Source of the DNA: Bradyrhizobium sp. RD5-C2
GTDB lineage: Bacteria; Pseudomonadota; Alphaproteobacteria; Rhizobiales; Xanthobacteraceae
DNA: 35,744 nt
Assembly: GCF_019972155.1 (NCBI RefSeq)
Contig: NZ_BOVL01000019.1
Span: 1-35,744 of the forward strand
Reading direction: 5' to 3'
Made by a program: the position numbers and the translations under genes. Positions within the stretch are counted from its first letter, which is position 1. The number at the start of each line of letters is the position of its first letter. Under the pieces are notes generated by a model. That model was not told the origin of the DNA. It did not search any database and saw only the letters and a program-made list of their open reading frames with translations. Below, in pieces: positions 8,380-16,938 of the stretch.

Positions 8380-9165
8380 ATGGTTGAATTCGCACTTCCG
8401 AAGAATTCGAAGATTTCCGGCGGCAAGACCTGGCCGAAACCGACCGGCGCCACCGAGACGCGCGAATTCCGGGTGTATCGCTGGAACCCGGACGACGGCA
8501 AGAATCCGAGCGTCGACACCTATTATGTCGACACCCATGATTGCGGTCCGATGGTGCTCGACGGCCTGATCTGGATCAAGAACCACATCGACCCGACGCT
8601 GACCTTCCGCCGCTCCTGCCGCGAGGGCGTCTGCGGCTCCTGCGCGATGAACATCGACGGCCAGAACACACTGGCCTGCACCAAGTCGATGCACGACGTC
8701 GGCGCAGGCGGCGCGGTGAAGGTCAATCCGCTGCCGCACCAGCCGGTGGTCAAGGACCTCGTCCCCGACCTCACCAACTTCTACGCCCAGTATGCCTCGA
8801 TCGAGCCGTGGCTGAAGACCACGACGCCGACGCCGCAGAAGGAGTGGAGGCAGAGCCACGAGGACCGCGAGAAGCTCGACGGTCTCTACGAGTGCATCCT
8901 GTGCGCCTGCTGCTCGACCTCCTGCCCGAGCTACTGGTGGAACAGCGAGCGCTTCCTCGGCCCCGCCGCGCTGTTGCAGGCGACGCGCTGGGTCACCGAT
9001 TCCCGCGACGAAGCGACCGGCGAGCGGCTCGACAATCTCGAAGATCCGTTCCGCCTCTATCGCTGCCACACCATCATGAACTGCGCCAAGGCGTGCCCGA
9101 AGGGCCTCAACCCCTCGGAGGCGATCGCCGAGCTCAAGTTCAAGATGGTCGAACGCCAGATCTGA
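8380..9165 (+). CDS. sdhB: succinate dehydrogenase iron-sulfur subunit
   Basis: 261 residues. It carries electrons from FAD to ubiquinone through three clusters. The [2Fe-2S] ligands are C80, C85, C88 and C100; the [4Fe-4S] ligands are C172, C175, C178 and C239; the [3Fe-4S] ligands are C182, C229 and C235. All are present. It is 18 bp downstream of sdhA and ends the operon. A hairpin follows at 9178, and the next gene is convergent. Confidence 0.98.
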   Translation: MVEFALPKNSKISGGKTWPKPTGATETREFRVYRWNPDDGKNPSVDTYYVDTHDCGPMVLDGLIWIKNHIDPTLTFRRSCREGVCGSCAMNIDGQNTLACTKSMHDVGAGGAVKVNPLPHQPVVKDLVPDLTNFYAQYASIEPWLKTTTPTPQKEWRQSHEDREKLDGLYECILCACCSTSCPSYWWNSERFLGPAALLQATRWVTDSRDEATGERLDNLEDPFRLYRCHTIMNCAKACPKGLNPSEAIAELKFKMVERQI

Positions 9166-9177
9166 TCTGACACAGCC

Positions 9178-9208
9178 GCGGCTGGCGCTATGACAAGCGG
9201 CCAGCCGC
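9178..9208. terminator. hairpin between convergent sdhB and the Pat gene
   Basis: GCGGCTGGC (9178-9186) pairs perfectly with GCCAGCCGC (9200-9208) across a 13-nt loop. The gap is 22 bp, so the structure overlaps the stop codon of the Pat gene (9188-9190). There is no U-tract, so factor-assisted termination or 3'-end protection is more likely than classical intrinsic termination. Confidence 0.45.
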
Positions 9209-11944
9209 AGCTCGCCGGATCAGGATATCGGCGCCGACCGCATCGACCGCGGATCGATCGAGGTCGAGCACGACATCGACGATGCTGTGATCCTCCGGAT
9301 CCATCGTGACGGTGAAGCCAAGATCGCGGCACATCCCGATCATCGTGGTGTTCTCGGTCAGCACCTGGCCGGACAGCCGCTTCAATCCCTCCGACCGCGC
9401 ATAGTGGATCAGGAGCTGCATCAGCGCCCAGCCGAGCCCTTTGCCTTTGAGATCGGACTGCAGCAGGATCGCGTATTCGGCGTTCTGGTACAGCGAGTCC
9501 GAATGCAGCCGGACCGCTCCCATCATCTCGCCGGTCGCCGGATCGAGTGCCACGAACGCCATCGCGCGCGCATAGTCGAGCTGGGTCAGGCGCGCGATGA
9601 AGGCGTGCGAGAATTCCTTCATCGCGTGGAAGAAGCGCAGCCTGAGGTCTTCGGCCGTGACGCGTTTGAAGAACGCGGCGACCATCGGCTCGTCCTCCGG
9701 CCGCATCGGCCGCACCGTGACGCGCGAACCGTCGCGTAGCGCCAGCTCACCCTCCCATTGCGACGGATAGGGCCTGACCGCCAGTCTGGTTTGACCGGCG
9801 AACAGCCGCGCCGGCTTGCGGATCGCCACCCGCGCATCGAGTGCAAGCACGCCGGTCTCGTCCGCCAGCATCGGATTGATATCGAGCGCGGCGACCTCGG
9901 GAATGTCGGCCGCCATCTGCGCCAGCTTGACCAGGGTGAGCGGCACCAGTTCGGCCGAGACGGCCGGCACATCGCCATAGCCGCCGAGCAGCCGCGAGAC
10001 GCGCGTCCGCCCGACCAGCTCATGGGCGAGATTCATGTCGAGCGGCGGCAGCGCCACCGCCTTGTCGTTGATCACCTCGACCGCAGGGCCGCCGCGGCCG
10101 AACACGACCACCGGACCGAAGGTCGGATCGTCGGCGATGCCGAGGATCAGCTCGCGCGCCGCGCGCCGCACGATCATCGGCTGGATCGTCACGCCTTGCA
10201 GCGTCGCATCCGGCCGTGCGTTTCGGGCGCGTTCCAGCACCGTCCTTGCCGCATCGACAACGCTGTCCCTGGTGCGCAGGTCGAGGATGACGCCGCCGAC
10301 ATCGGAGGCATGCCGGATGTCGCGCGAGAACACCCGGACCACGATCGCGTGCCCCTCGGCGAGGAACGGCGCCGCCTTCTCGGCGGCATCCTCGGCACTG
10401 TCGGCCACGACCGTCGTCACGATCGGAATGCGATAGGCCTCGAACAGGGCGACGATCTCGGCTGGATCGAGCCAGGCGCGCCCTTCCGACAACGCCTTCA
10501 CGACCACATGCCGCGCCGCCGCCGTCTCCGGCGTGAACACCGATGCGACGCCGGGCGGGGTCGCGGCGAGCGCTGTGGAGGCTTCGCGATAGCGCACCAG
10601 ATACATGAAGGCGCGCACCGCATCGTCCTCGGTCGGGAAGTGCGGAATCCGCGCCGCCTCGAAGATCGCACCGGTACGCTCGTCGGCGCCGACCCACGCC
10701 GCAAGCACCAATGCGGCGACCGCACTCCGCTTCGTCCTGCGGTCACGCACGCATTGCGCCACCGCCTCGGCAATCCCCTCCGCCGGCGCCACCGCGGTTT
10801 CGACATTCGCGACCAGCACCGCGTCGTTGTTGGCGTCATCGAGCAGCGCGTTGAGCGCCACCACGTAGCGGGCGGCGTCGGCATCGCCCGCGATGTCGAC
10901 GGGATTGGCGGACGACCAGCCCTGCGGCAGCAACTCGTCGAGCCGCGCAATGGTCTGCGGCGACAGCGTCGCGGGAACGCCGCCGAGCTCGGCCAGCCGA
11001 TCGGTGGCGAGGATGCCCAGCCCCCCGCCATTGGTCAGGATCGCGAGCCGGTTGCCGCGCGGCACGAAACCGCGGCCGAGCAGCTCGGCGCAGTCGAACA
11101 GTTGGCGAAGGTCGTAGACTCGCAGCATGCCGGCGCGGCGGAACGCGGCGTCATAGACCGCGTCGGAGCCGGCCAGCGCACCGGTGTGGGTCGCGGCGGC
11201 CTTTGCCCCCTCGGCCATCCGCCCCGACTTGACGACGACGACCGGCTTCATGCGTGCCGCGGCGCGCGCCGCCGACATGAACTTGCGCGCATCCTTGATC
11301 GCTTCGAGGTAGATCAGGATCGCGCTGGTATGATCGTCGAGCGCGAAATAATCCAGGAGATCGGCGACGTCGACATCGAGCTGGTCGCCGATCGATGCAA
11401 TGCCGGAGAAGCCGAGCCGCCGCTCCGCCGCCCACTCGATCATCGCCGACGCGACCGCGCCGGATTGCGAGATCAGCGCGACATGGCCATCCGACGGCTG
11501 ATGCGAGGCGAAGCTCGCATTGAGCTTCGCGCGCGGCACCATGATTCCGAGGCAATTCGGCCCAACCAGGCGCATGCCGTGCCGCCGCGCCGTCTGCTCC
11601 ACGATCTCCGCGAGCGAGCCCGCGCCATGGCCAAGACCGGCCGACAGGATCGCAGCGCCGGCAGCGCCGGCGAGCCCGGCCTCCGCCACGATCTCCGGGA
11701 TCGCCGCCGGCGGTGCGCTAATGACGACGAGGTCCGGAACGAACGGAAGCGATTTCAGATCGGCAACGGTGGGCTCGCCGTCAACATCCCCGTAGTTGTG
11801 GTTGACGACGCCCAGCCTGCCGGCGAAGCCGCTCGCCTTGAGGTTTCGCAGCACGGCCGCACCGAGCGACGACGGCCGCGGGCTGCCGCCGACCACCGCG
11901 ATGCTTCGAGGCGAAAATACCCGCTCCAGGCCGAACGTCGACAT
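9188..11944 (-). CDS. Pat/YfiQ-type bifunctional acetyl-CoA synthetase-like protein with GNAT acetyltransferase domain
   Basis: 918 residues with the full Pat layout. An NDP-forming acyl-CoA synthetase-like part comes first: CoA-binding domain (about 1-130, IAVVGGSPRPSSLG), succinyl-CoA-ligase-like domain (about 145-290, SQSGAVASAM and THTGALAGSDAVYD) and an ATP-grasp domain (about 480-700). The GNAT domain follows (about 735-890), with acetyl-CoA-binding sequence KGKGLGWALM and a candidate catalytic E823 in NAEYAILLQSD. Proteins of this form acetylate a lysine in AMP-forming acyl-CoA synthetases and switch them off; the synthetase-like part is usually regulatory and inactive. The ATG at 11942-11944 gives the expected start. 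It is on the same strand as feoAB, 113 bp downstream, but has no functional link to them. Confidence 0.9.
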   Translation of the reverse strand: MSTFGLERVFSPRSIAVVGGSPRPSSLGAAVLRNLKASGFAGRLGVVNHNYGDVDGEPTVADLKSLPFVPDLVVISAPPAAIPEIVAEAGLAGAAGAAILSAGLGHGAGSLAEIVEQTARRHGMRLVGPNCLGIMVPRAKLNASFASHQPSDGHVALISQSGAVASAMIEWAAERRLGFSGIASIGDQLDVDVADLLDYFALDDHTSAILIYLEAIKDARKFMSAARAAARMKPVVVVKSGRMAEGAKAAATHTGALAGSDAVYDAAFRRAGMLRVYDLRQLFDCAELLGRGFVPRGNRLAILTNGGGLGILATDRLAELGGVPATLSPQTIARLDELLPQGWSSANPVDIAGDADAARYVVALNALLDDANNDAVLVANVETAVAPAEGIAEAVAQCVRDRRTKRSAVAALVLAAWVGADERTGAIFEAARIPHFPTEDDAVRAFMYLVRYREASTALAATPPGVASVFTPETAAARHVVVKALSEGRAWLDPAEIVALFEAYRIPIVTTVVADSAEDAAEKAAPFLAEGHAIVVRVFSRDIRHASDVGGVILDLRTRDSVVDAARTVLERARNARPDATLQGVTIQPMIVRRAARELILGIADDPTFGPVVVFGRGGPAVEVINDKAVALPPLDMNLAHELVGRTRVSRLLGGYGDVPAVSAELVPLTLVKLAQMAADIPEVAALDINPMLADETGVLALDARVAIRKPARLFAGQTRLAVRPYPSQWEGELALRDGSRVTVRPMRPEDEPMVAAFFKRVTAEDLRLRFFHAMKEFSHAFIARLTQLDYARAMAFVALDPATGEMMGAVRLHSDSLYQNAEYAILLQSDLKGKGLGWALMQLLIHYARSEGLKRLSGQVLTENTTMIGMCRDLGFTVTMDPEDHSIVDVVLDLDRSAVDAVGADILIRRAAAGRLS

Positions 11945-12057
11945 TGCGTGGTCTCGCAGGGAACCCGTGGATGCGCGGGAGGCGCCCCCGAACGAACTCT
12001 ACTTCGTCGCCCGCCCCATTGCACCCATTGCCGCCGCGACAGAACGCGTCGGCCCGG

Positions 12058-13932
12058 CTAATGCAGCCCCAGCGCCTGCGCCAGATTGAAGGTCAGGAAG
12101 CTCGCGGCATAGGCCAGCGCGAGCATGTAGAGGAACGTCACCACCATCCACTTCGCGCCGCCGGTCTCGCGGCGGATCACCGCGAGCGTCGAAGCGCATT
12201 GCGGGGCGAAGATGTACCAGACCAGCATCGACAGCGCGGTCGCCAGCGTCCATTTCTGCGCCAGCACCTGGCCGATCTGCTCCGCCGCCTCCTTGCCGCC
12301 CTCGATCGAATAGACGGTGCCGAGCGCCGCGACCGCGACCTCACGCGCCGCCATGCCCGGGATCAGCGCCACCGCGATCTGCCAGTTGAAGCCGATCGGC
12401 CGCAGTAGCGGCTCGAGCGCATGGCCGATCATCGCCGCGAAGCTGTAGTTGATCGCCGGCCCCTCGGCGCCTGCGGGCGCGGTCGGGAACGAGGCCAGGA
12501 ACCAGATCAGCACCATCATCGAGAGGATCGTGGTGCCGGCGCGATACAGGAACATCTTGGCGCGATTGAGCACGCCGATCGCGATGCTGCGCAGCCGCGG
12601 CACCTTGTAGTCGGGCAACTCCAGCATGAACGGCGCCGGCGCATGGTCGCGCCACAGGAAGAACTTTGCGACCGCCGAGACCGTCAGAGCGCTGGTGATG
12701 CCGGCGGCATAGAGGCCGAACATCACGAGGCCCTGCAGGTTGACGAAGCCCCACAGCGAGGTCGCCGGAACGAAGGCTGAGATGATCAGCGTATAGACCG
12801 GGATCCGCGCCGAGCAGGTCATCAGCGGCGCGATCAGGATCGTGGTCAGGCGATCACGCCGGTTGTCGATCACCCGCGTCGCCATGATGCCGGGAATGGC
12901 GCAGGCGAAGCTCGACAGCAGCGGAATGAAGGCGCGGCCATGCAGCCCGGCGCCGCCCATGATGCGGTCCATCAGGAATGCGGCACGCGCCATGTAGCCG
13001 AAATCTTCCAGCAGCAGGATGAACAGGAAGATGATGATGATCTGCGGCAGGAACACGATGACGCTGCCGACGCCGGAAATCAGGCCGTTCTGCAGGAAGC
13101 TCTGCAACAGGCTCCAGCTTTCCGGCAGCAAATCGTGGATCAGCTGCCCGAGCGCGGAGAAGCCGTCCGACAGCAACTCCATCGCCGGCTGCGCCCAGGT
13201 GAACACGGCCTGGAACATCACGAACAGGATCACGGCCAGGATCACAAGACCCCAGACCGGATGCAGCACGACGGAATCGATCCGGTTGGTCAGCGTGTCG
13301 GGCTTGGTCGGCAACGTCACCGCGGCGGCGATGATGCGGTCCGCCTCGCGCTGCGCCGCCTTGAGGTCGGCAATCGTCGGCGTCGCCCACGCGCTGGCCG
13401 TCGCCTCATGCGACCGGGCCAGGAATTCGTCGGTCCGCTTCAAGAGCTCGTCGACGCCGCCCTTGCGGACCGCGACCGAGGTTACAATCGGCAGGCCGAG
13501 CTCCTGCGACATCCGATCGAGGTCGATCGTCACGCCGCGGCGCTTCGCGATGTCGATCATGTTGAGCACGAGCATCATCGGCCGGCCGACGCGCTTCAGC
13601 TCGAGCACCAGCCGCAAGGTCAGCCGCAGATTGGTGGCATCCGCAACACAGAGCACGAGATCGGGCACTGCCTCGCCATCAAAGCGGCCGAGCACGATGT
13701 CGCGGGTGATTTCCTCGTCCGGGCTGCGGCCGCGCAGCGAATAGGTGCCGGGCAGGTCGAGCACCGTCACGCTGCGGCCCTCCGGCGTGACGAAGCCGCC
13801 GGATTTGCGCTCGACCGTGACGCCGGGATAATTGGCGACCTTCTGGCTGCTGCCGGTCAACCGATTGAACAGCGACGTCTTGCCGGTGTTCGGCGCGCCG
13901 ACCAGCGCCAGGCGCAGGGATGCAGTTGTCAT
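12058..13932 (-). CDS. feoB: ferrous iron transport GTPase/permease
   Basis: 624 residues. It imports Fe(II) across the inner membrane. The N-terminal G domain has G1 GAPNTGKTS (12-20), the switch I region with NYPGVTVERKSG (34-45), G3 DLPG (59-62) and G4 NMID (124-127). A helical linker is followed by a membrane domain from about 225 with the two Gate segments, including FACAIPGIMATR and the CSARIPVYTL cysteine motif. It is shorter than the E. coli protein (773) but in the range of many alphaproteobacterial FeoB proteins. The start overlaps the feoA stop by 4 bp. No feoC is visible. Confidence 0.96.
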   Translation of the reverse strand: MTTASLRLALVGAPNTGKTSLFNRLTGSSQKVANYPGVTVERKSGGFVTPEGRSVTVLDLPGTYSLRGRSPDEEITRDIVLGRFDGEAVPDLVLCVADATNLRLTLRLVLELKRVGRPMMLVLNMIDIAKRRGVTIDLDRMSQELGLPIVTSVAVRKGGVDELLKRTDEFLARSHEATASAWATPTIADLKAAQREADRIIAAAVTLPTKPDTLTNRIDSVVLHPVWGLVILAVILFVMFQAVFTWAQPAMELLSDGFSALGQLIHDLLPESWSLLQSFLQNGLISGVGSVIVFLPQIIIIFLFILLLEDFGYMARAAFLMDRIMGGAGLHGRAFIPLLSSFACAIPGIMATRVIDNRRDRLTTILIAPLMTCSARIPVYTLIISAFVPATSLWGFVNLQGLVMFGLYAAGITSALTVSAVAKFFLWRDHAPAPFMLELPDYKVPRLRSIAIGVLNRAKMFLYRAGTTILSMMVLIWFLASFPTAPAGAEGPAINYSFAAMIGHALEPLLRPIGFNWQIAVALIPGMAAREVAVAALGTVYSIEGGKEAAEQIGQVLAQKWTLATALSMLVWYIFAPQCASTLAVIRRETGGAKWMVVTFLYMLALAYAASFLTFNLAQALGLH

Positions 13933-14216
13933 TCGACGATCACGGCCATGGCTTCGCTCCGGCGCAGCGCGATCGTGATGTTGTCGACGCGCACCGCGAT
14001 CGGATCCCGCCGGATCGTGCCTTCATGCAGGATTTCCACGCGCGCGCCCTCGACAAATCCCATCTCCACCAGGCGCTGCTCGAGCTCCTGCGGAGACAGC
14101 GATGACCCCGTCACGAGCGCATCGAGCCTGATGATTTTTCCGACAAAACCGCGATCCGCATGTCCGAGCCGGATGTCCTGTAGATTATCCTGGAAGGAGT
14201 TTGGATCGCCTGTCAT
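13929..14216 (-). CDS. feoA: ferrous iron transport accessory protein FeoA
   Basis: 95 residues. The SH3-like FeoA domain covers about 25-95, with LVEMGFVEGARVEILHEG (49-66) and the ending DPIAVRVDNITIALRRSEAMAV, which are typical. It supports FeoB-dependent Fe(II) uptake. The N-terminus is about 15-20 residues longer than in compact FeoA proteins, so a later start is possible, but no internal ATG with a good ribosome site appears. It is the first gene of feoAB and is translationally coupled to feoB by the ATGA overlap. Confidence 0.93.
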   Translation of the reverse strand: MTGDPNSFQDNLQDIRLGHADRGFVGKIIRLDALVTGSSLSPQELEQRLVEMGFVEGARVEILHEGTIRRDPIAVRVDNITIALRRSEAMAVIVE

Positions 14217-14547
14217 GCGGCCTGTGTTTCAGCAGGTAGTCACAGGGTCAAGCATTTGCCCGTGAGAGGTTTTAGAACTCCTAAAAACAGCGCCCGCGAC
14301 CGTCATCCCGGCCGATTTTCCGCTTGACTGGCGGCGCGGCGCTAACGGGGTCGTGATGACGCCCGGCAGCATCCGTCCTCCGCCGCCCCGGACGAGAGCC
14401 CTCCCCATCGATCAATCCGATTTGGCCTCCGGTAACCTTGACCGGCGGCTGGATGGCGAGGCAGCCGGCGCGCCAGGCGGCGGAATGGGGATTCGCTTTC
14501 TTCGGCGCGACGGTTTGCGTTAAGGTCCGCAAGAAGCCGGAGCACCC
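14217..14547. other. 331-bp divergent gap between feoA and the sensor kinase
   Basis: Apart from the AT-rich palindrome at 14270-14286, the gap is G+C-rich. TTGAC-like hexamers occur near 14323 and 14438, but neither has a good -10 element at the right spacing. I see no open frame of gene quality, RNA gene or repeat family member. Confidence 0.5.
14270..14286 (-). promoter_or_regulatory. Irr-box-like palindrome upstream of feoA
   Basis: TTTTAG (14270-14275), AACTC, CTAAAA (14281-14286): a perfect 6-bp dyad, 53 bp before the feoA ATG, in an otherwise G+C-rich gap. The half site TTTAGAA matches the iron control element bound by Irr in rhizobia. As I recall that element, its two TTTAGAA arms are spaced so that the palindrome is 2 bp longer than here, so this is a variant or a different operator. 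Regulation of feoAB by iron through Irr would fit. Confidence 0.5.
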
Positions 14548-16689
14548 GTGCCGACCGCACAACGCAATTCGCTGAGACTGCTGCGATGGATGATGGCCGC
14601 CTCGCTGGCCCTTCCGCTGGCGCTGTTCCTGTTCGCGTCCGCAATGTCCCGGATTTCGACCCGCGAGGCCGCCGACCAGGAAATCCAGCGTACGCTGGAC
14701 GTCACCCACGAGCACGCGCTCAAGGTGTTCGAGACCATCGACCGGAGCCTCGCCGAGATCACCGAGGTCGTCCGCGGCATGAGCGACGCCGAGATCGTCG
14801 CGCGCGAGAAGAGCCTGCACGAGCGGCTGCGCCGGGTCGCCGACACGCTCCCCCAGGTGAAATCGATCTGGGTGTTCGATGCCAACGGCCATGCCCTGGT
14901 CAACAGCCTGGTGCAACCGGCCCCCGACATCGATTTCTCGGATCGGGATTACTTCCGCATCCACGCCGAGCGCGAAATCGGCACCTATATCGGCGAGGTG
15001 CTGACGCCGCGGGCACCCTATCAGGGCGCGCGGTTCTTCAGCGTCGGCCGCCGCCGCAACAACGAGGACGGCAGCTTTGGCGGCGTGATCCAGGCCTCCG
15101 TGCTTCCGGAATATTTCGAGAATTTCTACGCCAAGATCGGCCGCGAGCCCGGCAGCTTCCTGGCGCTGATCCGGACCGATGGCTCGATACTGGCGCATTT
15201 CCCTGTCATCGACCACGACGCCAGGTTCGAGCCGAGCGGGCCGCTCGGACGGCAGATCGTCGCCAATCCCGAGACCGGCGGCATGACGATCCGTTCCCCG
15301 GCCGACGGCATCGAACGGCGCATGCGCTATCAGCGGCTGGCCGAATACCCGATCTATGTCAGCGCCGGGCTCGAGACCTCGGCGATCCACGCGCGCTGGA
15401 TCGCGACCATGGCGCAGCACCTGATCTTCGGCATACCGGCGACTGCGCTGCTGTTCGGCCTGCTCGTGCTCGCCTATCAGCGAACCGAACGCCTGGAGGA
15501 GGAGGCCGACCGGCGCATCGAGGCCGAGGACGCGTTGCGGCATGGCCAGCGCCTGGAGGCACTCGGGCAACTCACCGGCGGCGTCGCGCATGACTTCAAC
15601 AATCTGCTCACCGTGATCCGCGCGTCGGTCGACATGTTGCGGCGGCCGGACCTGCCGGAGCCACGGCGGCAGCGCTACATCGATGCAATCTCCAACACCG
15701 TGAACCGTGCCGCCAAGCTGACCAACCAGCTGCTTGCGTTCGCGCGCCGGCAAACTCTGAAGCCCGAGGTGTTCGACGTCTGCCAGAATGTCCGCACCCT
15801 GAGCGAGATGATCACCACCCTGATCGGCTCGCGGATCGAGATCACGGCGCAGGTGCCGGACGAGACCTGCCTCGTCAACGCCGATGCCGGCCAGTTTGAG
15901 ACCGCCATCATCAATATGGCGGTGAATGCGCGCGACGCGATGGACGGCGTCGGCCGGCTCACGATCGCGGTCCGCACCGTGAGCAAACTGCCGGCCGAGG
16001 CGATCACGCCGCCGAGCCCGCACGGCCATGTCGCGGTGTCGGTGACCGATACCGGCGTCGGCATTCCGCAGGAGCTGTTCGGCCGCATCTTCGAGCCGTT
16101 CTACACCACCAAGGAGGTCGGTCACGGCACCGGCCTTGGCCTGTCGCAGGTGTTCGGCTTCGCCAAGCAGTCCGGCGGCGAGGTCACCGTGGCCAGCGAG
16201 GTCGGCAAGGGCTCGACATTCACGCTGTATCTCCCGCGTGTCGTCGGTAGACACAGCGCGCAATCGCCGCTCACGGAGGATGCGCCTTTCGATCCGACCA
16301 GCGCGTCGGTCCTGATCGTCGAGGACAATGCCGAGGTCGGAAAGTTCGCCGCCGACACGCTGACCCAGCTCGGTTGCACCTGCATGCTGGTCGAGAACGC
16401 CACCCACGCGCTGGAGGAGCTGGCCGTCGATCCCGACAGGTTCGACCTTGTATTCACCGATGTCGTGATGCCCGGCATGAGCGGCATCGAGCTTGCTGAG
16501 GAGATCCGCCGGCAACGGCTCGATCTACCGATCGTGCTCGCCTCCGGCTACAGCCAGGTGCTGTCGCAGCAAGGCAGCGGCGGCTTCGAGCTGCTGCAGA
16601 AGCCGTATTCGGCCGAGCAGCTAGCCCGCGTGCTGCACAAGGCCACGCGCTCGCGCCGGCTGAAGCGGGACCAGGCGCCGGCGGGTTGA
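14548..16689 (+). CDS. hybrid sensor histidine kinase with Cache-type sensor and receiver domain
   Basis: 713 residues. Membrane segment 1 is at about 14-33, followed by a periplasmic dCache-like sensor (about 38-285; FSDRDYFRIHAE and YIGEVLTPRAPYQGARFFSV are typical), membrane segment 2 (about 291-309), a short coiled coil (311-335), the HisKA domain with phosphoacceptor H348 in GGVAHDFNNLL, and an ATPase domain (N-box N460, DTGVGIP 501-507, GHGTGLGL 525-532). A receiver domain (586-700) follows, with phosphoacceptor D638 and K685. No DNA-binding output domain is present and no response regulator gene is adjacent. Start GTG with GGAG five bases before it. dCache sensors often bind small organic ligands; the ligand here is unknown. 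Confidence 0.92.
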   Translation: MPTAQRNSLRLLRWMMAASLALPLALFLFASAMSRISTREAADQEIQRTLDVTHEHALKVFETIDRSLAEITEVVRGMSDAEIVAREKSLHERLRRVADTLPQVKSIWVFDANGHALVNSLVQPAPDIDFSDRDYFRIHAEREIGTYIGEVLTPRAPYQGARFFSVGRRRNNEDGSFGGVIQASVLPEYFENFYAKIGREPGSFLALIRTDGSILAHFPVIDHDARFEPSGPLGRQIVANPETGGMTIRSPADGIERRMRYQRLAEYPIYVSAGLETSAIHARWIATMAQHLIFGIPATALLFGLLVLAYQRTERLEEEADRRIEAEDALRHGQRLEALGQLTGGVAHDFNNLLTVIRASVDMLRRPDLPEPRRQRYIDAISNTVNRAAKLTNQLLAFARRQTLKPEVFDVCQNVRTLSEMITTLIGSRIEITAQVPDETCLVNADAGQFETAIINMAVNARDAMDGVGRLTIAVRTVSKLPAEAITPPSPHGHVAVSVTDTGVGIPQELFGRIFEPFYTTKEVGHGTGLGLSQVFGFAKQSGGEVTVASEVGKGSTFTLYLPRVVGRHSAQSPLTEDAPFDPTSASVLIVEDNAEVGKFAADTLTQLGCTCMLVENATHALEELAVDPDRFDLVFTDVVMPGMSGIELAEEIRRQRLDLPIVLASGYSQVLSQQGSGGFELLQKPYSAEQLARVLHKATRSRRLKRDQAPAG

Positions 16690-16718
16690 GGTGATTGCGT
16701 GCGCGCATCAAACGCACT

Positions 16719-16846
16719 GTCGTCCCTGCGAAAGCAGGGACCCATAACCACAGGATTGGGTTGTTGAGTACGCTGTGGCTCCAGCGACGCCTGATGACGA
16801 CCAGTGGTCATGGGTCCCGGGTCGCGCTGCGCCTGCCCGGGACGAC
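16719..16846. repeat. extragenic palindromic element, 128 bp
   Basis: The element begins GTCGTCCC and ends GGGACGAC, so the ends are inverted. Its left part holds the hairpin TCCCTGC-GAAA-GCAGGGA (16723-16740) and its right part an imperfect one around GTCCCGGG and CCCGGGAC (16823-16843). It fills about half of the 249-bp gap between the sensor kinase and the ABC transporter gene. From memory this type is abundant between genes in Bradyrhizobium genomes. It could act as a transcription or mRNA-decay barrier. Confidence 0.7.
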
Positions 16847-16938
16847 ACCGAATATTCGGCTCCGCCGGTGAGTCATATTCTGTCGCGCCGCGTCGGAACA
16901 ACATCGGAACCTTCTGATTTCCCTCGCGTTGTCGCGCG

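Noticed and set aside
6103..9069. 988-codon open frame on the minus strand opposite sdhD-sdhA-sdhB
   Set aside because: It is the antisense shadow of highly conserved genes in G+C-rich DNA. The translation is His/Arg/Asp/Gly-rich with no domain.
9758..12061. 767-codon open frame on the plus strand opposite the Pat gene
   Set aside because: Antisense shadow of a confident gene; the translation is dominated by Arg, Gly, His and Asp and has no recognisable fold.
14281..16515. 744-codon open frame on the minus strand opposite the sensor kinase
   Set aside because: The plus-strand product has every kinase and receiver motif; the minus-strand frame has none.
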